Shown here piece after piece: positions 35,941 through 46,612 of a DNA stretch of 64,000 nt. The notes under the pieces are model-generated. The model had not been told where the DNA came from. It saw only the letters and a list, made by a program, of their open reading frames with translations, and searched no databases. Each line of letters begins with the position of its first letter. Within the stretch, counting starts at the first letter, position 1. The translations under genes and the position numbers were made by a program. The stretch is from Artemisia argyi (taxonomy: Eukaryota > Streptophyta > Magnoliopsida > Asterales > Asteraceae): assembly GCA_030686995.1 (NCBI GenBank), contig CM060703.1:120386861-120450860 (forward strand), read 5' to 3'.

Positions 35941-36340
35941 GGTTTAGGTTTAAGCACAAAAACATGGTACATTGATAACCATATGATTTTTAGCAAATCA
36001 TCAGCTATCAACAGAATTTTTTAGTCTTTACCAAGAGCCGTTTGCTTTTTGACTAGTTAGTTCTTTTAGTACAATCATAACCATGGTGAACTAATTCCCA
36101 TATAAATGGTTTTTCTACAGCCTTTACCACAAGCCATTTTCTTGTGTGCTAGCCAAATCTTCACTATAACAGATATGGTCAGTTGAAAACCATACAATTT
36201 TTACTAAATTGTCAACTAAAAACGGATTTGATTATCACATCAGAGCCGTACCCTCATGATGAGTCAAACTCTTTCTTGTCTATTAAACATGGTGAGTTGA
36301 TTACCATTTTCTGTGTAGTACAAGTACTAACACCATGTGT
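35880..36340 (-). repeat. Tandem hairpin-unit array, E2 copy
   Basis: Four diverged units of 105-115 bp. Each has, on the plus strand, a core like TTTACCAAGAGCCGTTTGCT followed by an ...AGCCAA motif (cores near 35932, 36045, 36150 and 36262). It matches unit by unit the array at 42660-43085 in E3. Confidence 0.75.
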
Positions 36341-36669
36341 TTCAAAACATTTTGTTGCTATTATCTTGTGCTTCAAAAGTTCTTTTTCCTTTTTATTTTA
36401 AACTTAATTAAAGGACTTTTACTGGTTTATGCAGCAAGCAGTACTTTGAGAAAGTAATGTTTTTCTGAAAGTACTTTGAATAAAGTACTTAATATTCAAA
36501 AAGATTTATATAATAACAATCATACCAGTATTTATGAAATATCATCATCTGAAGTAGTCCACTTAATGAATAGTTTAGTCACCATCAATGCTACTTCACT
36601 TTCATCTTCAACCTCCATACCATGATCCAACATCCTTGTCATAAGATCTCTGGTAAGAGGGTATCTTCT
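36341..36669 (-). other. E2 3' untranslated stretch
   Basis: Non-coding sequence between the 3' ORF and the hairpin array. The last codons of the 3' ORF family may persist to about 36560, but with many stops. CAAAGTACTT-like words recur here, as they also do in the LTR. Confidence 0.5.
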
Positions 36670-39003
36670 CTATGCAAGCATATGTATCATGACTCCATCT
36701 TCCAATTCAAGTGAATGTACCCCTGATGACTCAAAGAACCTCCATCTTGTTATCTCCCAATTCTCTTGAGCATTCCACAGAGCATCATTACTTGTTTCAC
36801 TTGTCTCCCAGATGGTCATTAAATCTCCAAACAAGATTAATCCCACTCCTTTTGGTTCAGTATTCTCAAAATAGGCTTGCACTTATAAATACAAATGATA
36901 AAGATCTTCTCTGTCTATCATGTGCAGTATATCCCATAGCATGTTGAATACTCTGAAACTTTCATCCTCTCTATGAAAAATGAGATAATCCCCTTCAGAT
37001 GATTCTACCACAGAAAATGTAGATATCTTGGACTTATTCTCAGCATCTTCTGTTTTCTTTGGATTCTCAAAATCTACAACTCTAAGATAATTCCTCAGCT
37101 CATCAACAGTGTCTGATCTTAGTATCTTGAGCTTCTTTGATAACTTATCATCTTGAGTTGCCCTCTTTCTCTTTAATTTTCTTTTCTCAGCTTGTATTTA
37201 CATTATTTCCTCCAGCTTCTTCTCTTTTTCAGAATCCATAGGTACAAAATTTTCAAGCTCTCTTTTAATGGACTCTTGAACAGCATCATATAACTCTTTC
37301 ACCTATAGATATCTGAGTCTTTGTAAACCTTTATATCCTCTGCCCTTCAAAAAACCTATCATAGAATTTCTTTCTTGAGCAATGGATAGTGGTCTTCCTG
37401 TTTGAACAACTAGCTTCCTTGATTCCTTTAAGAATTCAGCAACTAAATCAGCTTGATACTTTCTAGAGGCTTCTTCATTCTTAGCTATCTCAAAAGCTCT
37501 TAATTGTGCTAGAGTGAACTTCTTCTTCTTCTTATTTGATTCTTGGATGATCCTTTTTCCTTTTTCTTTAGGATCTACCTCTTGAGTAGTTTGAGAAGAA
37601 GACTGTAAAGCTTGAGTTTGTTCAACCCTAGGAATATTTATACCCCTTGGCCTTGTGATGCTTACCATGATATTTGAAATTGTCTCATCATCACTTGCAG
37701 TTTGTTCTATAGGATCTTCTTGAATAGGATTTGAAGGACCAGCTTCTTTTTCAAAATTCAAAGTCCTTGGTGTGATTAGAAATTGCCTATCAGTACTTTG
37801 AGAAGCAGTACCTTGAGCATCAACACCTTGAATACCAGTACTTTGAGCACCAATATTTTGATCATCAGCACTTTGAATATCTTTATCTTGAGCTTCAGTA
37901 CCTTCCAAATTTCCATTCTACACTTGCTCAACAGCAATGTTCTCTTCTTCAACAACTTGCTCAACTTCATCAAGTGTTCTTTCAACAGTACTTTCAAATA
38001 CTTGTGTATCATCAGAATTTAGCATCTGATCTTCTTCTTCATTAAGTTTAGCATCTTCATTCAGATTCTCAGTCAAATTCCTCCCCAATGTGAATGAAGC
38101 TTGCTTCCTGAGTTTCTTCTTCTTTGACTTAGATGACTTTGTGAATTTCTGACCACTCCTTCTTTGTTGCTTCACCCATATCCTGTGATGCTTAACAAGT
38201 GGCCAAACAGAATTCCTCAACTTCTTCAACTTAGACTTCAGCTTCAAAATTATGTCAGCTTGAGTATTAACCACCTTCTTCAATCTTCTGAATTCTCTAG
38301 TCAATGCATAAGTATCCATCACCCCCTCATCTCCTCCAGATGTTTGAGATCCATCTGTTGAAGTATAATCATTGGGAGATGGTGGTGGATTCACATCCTG
38401 CTCTGTATCAGTATAAACAGTACCTTGCAGAGAAGCAGACCATTCCCTAGAAACAACAGGTAGAGAAGTACTTTCTCTTGAAATAGATCTTTACCTTGAA
38501 GCATTAACTGATATTGAATTAGTTCTTTCACTTGAAGCAATTTGCTGAGGTGATGCAAGAGGTGTTGGTGGAGTATGTGCTAACTCAGAATGCTCAGAAT
38601 GTTCAGATTCACTAGCTGCATCAGCTGCATCTCTAACTACCTGTGCTACTTCCAATATATGAGCTGTCAAAGGTGTATTTTTCTTAGAAAACTTAACACC
38701 CTTGTTAGACATAAAAGTGAACACCTTTGGAGGTAGTACAACAGTAGGTAGAAAATGTTGAGGTTTTGGGACATCCTCAAGCTATTTATCTAAAAGTACC
38801 TGAATAAATCTAGGGTACATAAAAAATGGTGAACCATGGTTGATGTGAGTAAGCATACCATCAAGAATCATATACGAGAAATTGAATGGTTGATTGGTAG
38901 CTAATCCTACAAATGCAGAGGCTAAGGCACGACCAAATTGATCCCAAGCAGTACTTTTGGGACTTAGGCAATGAAGTAAAACATGTATAAGGTACTTTGA
39001 TTG
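36670..39003 (-). pseudogene. Retrotransposon 3' ORF (env-like position), Asteraceae type
   Basis: A single minus-strand frame runs for 778 codons with no frameshift but with stops at 38782-38784, 38491-38493, 37918-37920, 37303-37305, 37198-37200, 36883-36885 and 36670-36672. Order: an N-terminal globular part (LIHVLLHCLSPKSTAWDQFG, GSPFFMYPRFIQVLLD, VFTFMSNKGVKFS), a Ser/Pro-rich stretch, a coiled-coil segment (EFRRLKKVVNTQADIILKLK) with a basic tail, an acidic/Gln-rich linker, and a C-terminal part (VQAYFENTEPKG, NWEITRWRFFESSGVHSLEL). I know this arrangement from proteins encoded downstream of Copia-type pol in daisy-family genomes; the role is unknown. The N-terminus is cut by E3 at 39001. 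Confidence 0.75.
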
Positions 39004-42000
39004 ATGCTAAACAGTCAACTTAAATTGACCAAATGAAATGGTCAACAAAGTCAAACTACCTAGATCAATGCTTCCGGGTAATATAGGGTATCACCAGGTC
39101 GTTAAGTCCCGACGAGGTGTGAATTGTACTTTAGCGTGCTTGTGATCGAGTGAATTTCACAGGAAAGGGTTATGATGAGAATTATATGAGAATTATGAAA
39201 TTAAATAGCTTAGCAAATCTATATGATTGATTACATGAATTTAGAATAAGAAGAAACGAGCTAAAACCTAAAAACGTACGTTTTAATTACAAACGAGAAC
39301 TTACGTACGTGAGAAAAAGTAAATCTGGTGAAATAAAAAGGCTACGGATATAAAAATGATATTTTTACAAACCTAATGCTTAAAGAAAATTTTTGGAAAA
39401 AGAAAATTAATTTTTACACTAATTATATAATTATTATTAATTAAAAACTATTTTTCTAATTCTTTTTTAATTAATTAAAATACCCTAAATTATAATTAAT
39501 TCTAAATTACACTACAAAATTGAAAATAAAATTTGGAAAAATTTAATTTAACTAAAAACTAATTTTAAAACTAAATTTGTAATTTTCTGATTTTTTAATT
39601 AATTATTATTAATTATTAACTAATTATTTATTATTAAAAACTAAATTAAATTATGAAAAATACTAAATAAAAAGAGAAAAATATGAAAAAATTACTAACA
39701 TTATTTTAATATATAAGGAACCTAAGAAAATTATAAAATTGAAAATTACTTATGAAATAAGCTGAAAATAAGCCAAATGGCTTAAATAGAAGCTATCACT
39801 ATTTTAAGTTTCGTCTTTTTCTGATTTTCTTTTTTCTAAACTATTTATAAACTTAAAATATGCAACTTTAACAAAGGTACTATGTCTGAATCTAAAAGAT
39901 AAGCACTTGACAAGCTCAAGTGCTTAACAGTTGAAGCTTATTAGCTTATTAGGACTTTGCTTGAATTGAAAAAGCTACCAAATGATGTTTCAAATACAAA
40001 GAAGCTACATGACACAGATAAGCACAAGAGATAAGCTAAAAATAAGCAATAAGCAATATGGTCAAAACCTGAACACACAACAGGCCTAATTGGCCAACTT
40101 TAGGCCAATGTGGGGCCCACTGGGTGGATTGGAAGCCCAAAACAAAAGTGGAACCAATAAGCTGAGCTTATTGGCATTCTAAAAAGCCAAGATTTGATCC
40201 CTGGGTCCCACAAGTAAAGTCAAGGGAGAGCTTGGAATTTTGGATCAAAATCTGAGTGCTCAGCTTATATGTGAAAATGGGACAAACTTAATGGGCAATG
40301 CAGCCCTAGTGGATAAGCCACAAACTGAAAACTAAGCACTGAACCTTGAAGATTGGCTTATTCGCTTTCCAATAAGCCAATAAACAGGGTGTGGGGCCCA
40401 CTGGTTAAGCCTGTGGGGTCCACTAAAGTTGGGTGGGTGAGACTGCTAGTAGTGGACAGGGGAGCAGCTTCCCATGCAGCTCTCTTTGAGCTTATGCGCA
40501 AGCTACCAGAAAAACCACAAAATTAAATTATTAGTGGGACTCCAAAGTTTAGCTAGGACACAACATCATGTAAAAATTACAAAGCTTAACTCTCAATAAA
40601 AAAATCACAAAAATTCTCGGAAATTTTGGAATTCTGACAAAAGGTCAATTTTGACTTTTTCAATTATGATGAAACTTTGATTAGGGTGAAGTTTGATCCT
40701 GATTTACTGAATGATAGTGATGTAATAAGCTAAATAGATACTCAGTTAAGTTAAAACAACCTATTATGAAATGAAATGAGCAATATAGGGACCTTAAAAT
40801 CTAACAGTTAACACCACATGAGATGATTAAGGTCTTTTTGACTTTCTGTGAACCAACACTGATTTCAACCTCTAATTTGACCTAAACTGACTTATCACAA
40901 GCTAATGGTACCAAAACAACAACAAGGTTACCACATAAACCACTAATCCAAACACCCCTTATAAAAGCAGTTTTGATGATTTACCCAACAAATGAAATGT
41001 AAGATTTAAGGAGCTGATTTATAATGAAAGATTATGACACACTAAGCTCCGAATAGCACAAAGACACAGGTAAAAACCACAAATACCAAACTTTGCTAAT
41101 AAACTTAAAATGACAGTTACCCTAGAATTTCAAAGTTCAATACAATCTAAAACATAACCAACTAGTTTTAATCCCTAATTACTCTTAACTACCCTTAACA
41201 ATAACACTTAACATAGAAATAAACTAGAATAAGCAATTAAATAGTGAAAAGTTGAAAATGGTACAATAGACTCACAATGTGCTTCCTGCTCAAACCAAAT
41301 GAACCATGAACTATGTATCAAACCTATTGGTTTCCATAAACCACTAACCCATAGCCATCCATAATGTATTGTGCTCCAGCATTTCTTCAACCTGTAACAT
41401 TCTTTTTTATTTTATTTTTATTTTTCCTGTATTTTTAAGTAATTTATGGAACTTTGGAATCTGATTGAACTAGAAGCTTTTAAAGCTTCTAAAAGCTTTC
41501 TATTTTAGTAATATGAGATTAGAAACATCTAAGGATCACTTATGAAATTTAAACAAACAATTGGAATTCTTAAATAAAACTTGAAATTTGGAAATGGTAA
41601 TTAAACTTAAAATAGAACTTTCATTAACTGAAAACATGTTACAAACGTTAAAAGGAACACTAAAAAACTAAATTACAATTCCTACCTACCATATAAGGCT
41701 TACATGAACTAATATATACTACGAGGCAAGAATAATCATTCCAAGCTTCCATGTGAGTCCCTCTTGCTTACTTGGCAGTCCCACATGCTTCTTGTTGACC
41801 AGAGACCATATCCCCACCATTGATTTGCACTTTGATCAATCCTAGCCCTTGATGTAAGTTTTGGCGGCAAAACGTATCACTTGCAATTTTGCAAGTTATA
41901 GTGGAACTGGTGAGCATTTATGAGGAGGGAAGGGTTGGTTTGGGTTGGTGAGATGGTATTAATGATAGTAGGTGTGTTGGTGAAAAGGTGGGAGGAGGGG

Positions 42001-43165
42001 GGGAGACAAGGTAGCAGGTTTGGAGGAAAGTGGTACGGGGGTTGAAGATGGCTTTGTTTGACCCGATTTTTTACCATGGTTGACTGTTTGACCATGGGGT
42101 GGGTTTTTATTAGTTTGGGGAATGGGCTGGGGTTGTATGGGCTTAGGGGATAGGATGGGCTTGGGTTGTTTTGTATATAACAAAAGGTCCGGTTTGGGTT
42201 GTTAACTTATAAATCACAAGGACCAATTATGTAATAACTGAAAATCCAAGGACCTGAAATGCAATCTTCCCAAAGTACTCCAAAGGACCCATTATGCCAA
42301 ACTCATTATTCCAAAGACCAATATTGCAATTTTCCGTTTTTTTTTAATTCCTAGGGACCAATTCTGCCAAATTTGAAATTTGAGGGACCAAACATGTAAC
42401 TTTTGAAACTTTATACCCAAGTATCATATTTTGTAATATTTGGCTTTCAAAAGGCTTGGGTTGACTTTTCTTTCAAAATAAATGCATAGGGACCAAATGT
42501 GACAAGTTTTGAAACTTGGGGGACTGAAACTGCCAATTTTGCAAACTTTGATAGTTTTTCATTTGTTTTTACTCATTTTGCATTTAAAACATATAAAACA
42601 CAATCCCTGGGATATTTTTAGTATTGCTAGTCCCTAGCAATCTTTTTGAGAAAACTTAATGTATTTGAATCTCTTTACCAAAAGCCATTACTTCTGGAGT
42701 AGCCAAATGTTTCAGTTCAAGTAAGAACTATGGTACACCGATAACCATGTGATTTTGAGCAAACCACCAGCTTTCAACGGTTTTGATTTGTCTTTACCAG
42801 AAGCTGTTTGCTTCTGGACTAGCCAACTCTTGATGGACACAGTCAACATCTTGGTGAGTTGATTACCAATTATGGCTTTCCACTGCCTTTACCACAAGCC
42901 ATAATCTTGCAGGCTAGCCAACTCTTTTACTTTTTAGGATATGGTGAGTTGAATACCATATAATTTTTGGGAAGTTGTTAGCCGTCAACGGATTTGAGTT
43001 ATCTTTACCAAGAGCCGTTTGCTCCTGGATTAGCCAATCCCTTTGTCGGTTAGACATGGCAGACTGATAACCACAAAAATTTTGAAATAAAGTGAAATTT
43101 TTTTAAAAAAAATTTAGGCCAAAAGTGGGGGGGTACTAGAAGGTATAATGTGATAAAATTTGCTA
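39002..43165 (-). repeat. E3 3' LTR, about 4.1 kb (upper boundary approximate)
   Basis: On the minus strand the terminal end is GTTTAGCATCA at 39002. It is similar throughout to E6 (61108-64000) in order: the CCCGACGAGGTGTGA block near 39107 and 61215, an AT-rich TAATTATTATTAATT zone at 39400-39740 and 61500-61970, the AAGCACTT / GCTTATTAGC zone at 39900-40400 and 62030-62350, GTGGGGCCCAC-like words, and GTGGTACGGGGGT near 42030 and 63981. Open frames in it are chance. The start next to the polypurine run could not be fixed. Confidence 0.65.
42660..43085 (-). repeat. Tandem hairpin-unit array, E3 copy
   Basis: Four units, about 102-121 bp apart. The best-preserved stem is CCAGAAGC-TGTTT-GCTTCTGG at 42797-42817, a perfect 8-bp stem. 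Others are ACCAAAAGCC...GGAGTAGCC near 42680, ACCACAAGCC...CAGGCTAGCC near 42900 and ACCAAGAGCC...CTGGATTAGCC near 43010. Confidence 0.8.
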
Positions 43166-43169
43166 GAAT

Positions 43170-43180
43170 CCCCCCCCCCC
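43170..43180 (-). other. E3 polypurine run
   Basis: Eleven C on the plus strand, hence a G11 run on the element strand. It is preceded on that strand by ATTGAGGACAATATTC, a phrase typical of Athila 3' regions. A second G-rich tract (GTGTGGGGGAGT, element strand) is at about 43367-43380. Confidence 0.7.
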
Positions 43181-43182
43181 AC

Positions 43183-43481
43183 AATTAGAATTGAATATTG
43201 TCCTCAATATTCATAGTCCTGGCTATTATGCCGACTCTTTGAACGGAAAAAGGAAATATTCTAAGCTAACTGTGGGAACATCGTTTTTCACTTTATTTCT
43301 ACATACATACAAACACATTTTTTTTTTGGAATATACATATATACATTGCAAACAGCAGGGGACGACCACTCCCCCACACTTGGGTGTTAGAAAGTAGAAA
43401 GAAATAAGAGATGTGGGTGAAAACCCATATTATGCTACTGTTTTTGTTAATCGAGTCGCTAGCTTGACTCGATCCCCGAAT
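43183..43481 (-). other. E3 3' untranslated region
   Basis: About 300 bases between the integrase stop and the polypurine run, with an A/T run at 43318-43328. Nothing coding. Confidence 0.6.
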
Positions 43482-45041
43482 TCAATTGTCCTTGCGGAAA
43501 GTTTGGAGATCCAGGACAACCATGGATGGTATGTCCTCTACAAAGTAATGTTTCAAACAATGCCCATTCACTTTGAAATTCGGACCATCATTTTGAGATA
43601 ACTCAACGGTGCCATAAGGATAAACCTTTGCGATAGTGAATAGACCAGTCCAACGGGTCTTTAGCTTTCCCGAGAAGATCTTGAGTCTAGAGTTGAAAAA
43701 AAGGACTCGGTCACCAATGTTAAAAACGCGGTTCTTTATTTTTGAGTCATGAATCTTCTTTGTCTTTTCCTTATAGATCAAAGAGTTCTCGTAAGCTTGA
43801 TCACGAAGTTCATTTAATTCATTTAGTTGAACTTTCCGATGATCACCCGCAGTTTTGAGGTCAAAATTTGCATGCTTGAGAGCCCAATAGGCTTTGTGCT
43901 CAAGCTCGATTGGAAGATGGCACGCTTTCCCATACACAAGCTTGTAAGGCGTACACCCGATGGGTGTTTTGTAAGAAGTACGGAAAGCTTAAAGTGCATC
44001 ATCTAATTTATCCGACTACGATGCACGATTTTCACCAACGGTTCTTTCTAAGATTCTTTTAATGCCCCGATTGGAAACTTCTACTTGTCCACTTGTTTGT
44101 GGATGGTACGTAGTAGAAAGACGGTGAGTTACACCGTACTTTTGCATGAATTTATCAAATTTGTCATTGCAGAAATGCGTACAACGATCACTGATAATAG
44201 CACGTGGAGTTCCAAATCGAGCAAAAAGAGCTTTTAAAATCTTCACAACTACTCGGGCATCATTAGTGGGTAAAGCATTCGCTTCAACCCAATTTGACAA
44301 ATAGTCAACAGCCACGAGTATGTATTTATTTCCATGAGATGATGGAAATGGCCCCATAAAGTCTATGCCCCATATGTCAAAGATATCACAAACTTGAATT
44401 GTATTTTGAGGCATTTCGTTCTTTTGTGAAATGTTCCCGTGACGTTGACAAGTGTCACAGGACTTGACCAATTCTTGGGCATCCTTATAGATCGTGGGCA
44501 AATAAAAACCGGAATCAAACACCTTTTTGGCGGTGTAGTTTGGATTGTGGTGGCCCCCCGTGGGACTAGCATTGCAAACCTTTATAATTTCAGCGTCTTC
44601 CTGACCATAAACACACCGCCGGATGACTTGATCCGCGCAGATTTTGAACAAGAAGGGGTCGTCCCATAAATAGTGTTTTACATCTTTAAAGAACTTATTT
44701 TTTTGTTTGGACGACATCCCTTTCACAACAAAGTTACCCGCATGGTAGTTTGCAAAATCGGCCAACCATGGGGTAGTCGAATCTCCACGAAAAGAAACCG
44801 CATTGAGGGTTTCGAGAGGAAATGTTTCATGTATTTCCTTTTTCTCGAAAGCATCTTGGTGAGGGTTTTCAAGACGGGAGATATGATCAGCTGCTAGGTT
44901 CTCAGCTCCTTTTTTATCACTAATTATGATATCAAATTGTTGTAGGAGGAGAACCTTACGGAGTAGCCTCGGTTTTGCATCTTGTTTTGCAAAGAGATAC
45001 TTCAAAGCCGAGTGATCCGTATACACTATGCACTTGGTCAA
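43482..45041 (-). pseudogene. Athila-type pol fragment: RNase H end and complete integrase, two nonsense codons
   Basis: Integrase inserts retroelement cDNA into the host chromosome. The frame opens at 45041 inside RNase H ([23 protein letters not shown] at residues 50-59). Integrase follows with CDTC (Cys195, Cys198) of the zinc-binding domain and a catalytic triad with correct D-D35-E spacing: Asp227 in WGIDFMG, Asp285 in IISDRCTHF and Glu321 in [12 protein letters not shown] is altered to SDRC. Two stops, TAG at 44016-44018 and TAA at 43989-43991, occupy positions that are Trp in the family. Beyond them the same frame continues with YGKACHLPIELEHKAYWALK, the C-terminal domain (GDRVLFFNSRLK, GKLKTRWTGLFTI) and stops just before 43482. 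No chromodomain is present, as expected for Athila. Domain assignment is secure; activity is lost. Confidence 0.92.
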
Positions 45042-45247
45042 TGATGAGGCGAAAAATGATCCGTTTTTAGGGGGTCATTTAAGCCCGAATCCGAATTTAT
45101 TTGATCAAATATTGCCCTAAATCGTTCCTTTTGTGATTTTAGGTACTTTGGGAGAGAAATCTGGAAAAGGAAGCAATTCGGACGTTTTTGGAGCATAAAA
45201 GTGAAGAAAACGCCAAAGTCTTAATTTTCCATGCTGGGAACAGTAGG

Positions 45248-45467
45248 TGATGGCGTCAAGAGCAATCCTCTGACGGCGTCAAGAGCAGAAGTCCATGACG
45301 ACCCAGAACAGATTTGACGGCGTCACGAAAGAAGGGCATCAAGAGTAATAAGTCATGACGGCCTGGAAATGATTTGGTCTTGACGGCGTCAAATGTAGAT
45401 CAAGGTAGTCCGAGAAGAGTTTTAGCGGCGAGGTGACGGCGTCACAAGATTTGTCTTGACGCCGTCA
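45248..45467 (+). promoter_or_regulatory. Array of palindromic TGACG-N-CGTCA motifs in E4 U3
   Basis: Perfect TGACGGCGTCA or TGACGCCGTCA sites lie at 45271-45281, 45315-45325, 45381-45391, 45434-45444 and 45457-45467. A one-mismatch site (TGATGGCGTCA) is at 45248-45258, and half sites TGACG are near 45296 and 45356. TGACG is the core bound by TGA-class bZIP factors, in as-1-like elements. Two more perfect copies occur at 59208-59218 and 59231-59241 in E4's 3' region. Confidence 0.7.
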
Positions 45468-45478
45468 GACCTATTTTT

Positions 45479-45488
45479 CTATATATAG
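45479..45488 (+). promoter_or_regulatory. TATA box of E4 LTR
   Basis: CTATATATAG begins about 12 bases after the last TGACG palindrome, the arrangement expected of an upstream activating array and a core promoter. Confidence 0.65.
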
Positions 45489-46455
45489 TTTTCTAATTTT
45501 CACACATTAAGAAGAGAAGTTTTTGGAGAAACCCTAAGTACGATTTTGGTGTAACTTTACAGGTTTTTCAAGGGTTCCAAACCCTTGATACCTTGCATGT
45601 TTAATCAAGATAAGTGTTCCTTTAATTCAATCAATATGTCTATGTGTTGGTTGTCTATATCTTGTTCTTGTCTCAATTCCATTATGCTAGGCTAGATCTA
45701 TCTTGTGTTTGCTTAGATCTAATGAAACCTAGATGTTAATTATGTGTTGATTACTTGTTTATTCTTGTCTTGGATGAATGATTTATATGTTAGGCTTAAG
45801 AAAACTGGCAGATCTCCACTTGGTAACATGCTTGAACGTCTTAAGAAACATGAACCGAGGCGCACTAGGTCTTTATTGGTTGTATTTAATGCATGAGCCA
45901 CTGTTTACAATCCCTATAGTTGTGCTGGGCATGGTGTAGGAGGAGATAAGAGCTCATAGAATTGGGGAGTTATGTGTGCCACCCCATAAATGGTATTAAG
46001 GAATACGATCCGTCATCCATGCAATTATAACAAGTAATTAACGTGTAAAAGATGTCTAGGGAGTAGTGAAATCTAAGTAAACACATTTTCTTCAATTACT
46101 GCTCACAACTTTAGTATAATTTAGCTTATTTTCATTTCTAGTATTTTATTTTAATTGCATCTTAGTATTGGGTTAGTTGATTAGCAACTAATTCCGCCCA
46201 AATCCTTCAATCCCCGAGATTTTACTTGCTTTCATAAAAAATATAAAAATACAAAAATAATCATCCCTCACCTTTAGAACTAGTATTTAGGCTTTCTAAT
46301 CCTAGCGACACTATTCCTAAGCTGAACGATCAATCCCCCGGTACTTGTCACTATACTATACTACAACGATCAGGTACACTGCCTGGTGGGGGTTGTAAGC
46401 TTCTCGAGATCCCTCGTGAGGTAAAGCCTGTTGCGATTCCCACGCATCAAGTTTT

Positions 46456-46474
46456 TGGCGCCGCAGCCCGGGGA
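46456..46474 (+). other. E4 primer-binding site
   Basis: TGGCGCCGCAGCCCGGGGA begins six bases after the LTR. It closely resembles the TGGCGCCGTTGCCGGGGA site of Athila/Tat elements, which is commonly assigned to tRNA-Asp. Confidence 0.85.
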
Positions 46475-46612
46475 ATAGTTATTGTCTAGGTTAGAATTTC
46501 TTTTTATTAGGACTACTTGCTAGATTCCTTTCTAGTAAGATTTTATTTTTATTTTTTAGGTTTCTTTAGTCTATCTATTTCTTTGTGCCTTTGTTCGTAA
46601 CCACCCGACACC

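Larger units (their letters stand above)
39002..45041 (-). mobile_element. E3: Athila-type Ty3/gypsy element, minus strand, 5' part displaced by E4
   Basis: From high to low coordinates: RNase H end and integrase (45041-43482), 3' UTR, polypurine run (43170-43180) and a long 3' LTR ending at 39002 with GTTTAGCATCA. The adjacent host bases TTGAT (38997-39001) would be one target-duplication copy. The RNase H domain is cut at 45041 by E4, so reverse transcriptase, gag and the 5' LTR should lie right of E4, outside the window. Confidence 0.75.
45042..46449 (+). repeat. E4 5' LTR
   Basis: 1408 bp from TGATGAGGCG to CACGCATCA. The upstream part carries the palindromic TGACG array and a TATA box. 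The downstream part, from about 45600, is shared with the E2 LTR. The LTR start is fixed by the abrupt end of E3's pol frame. Confidence 0.78.

Noticed and set aside
41877..42183. Pro-rich minus-strand frames
   Set aside because: Two overlapping frames over a G-rich stretch of the E3 LTR; the composition alone explains them.
34538..46449. 34538-35611 and 45042-46449 as an LTR pair
   Set aside because: They are in opposite orientation, share only their downstream halves, and each has its own neighbouring polypurine tract or primer site.
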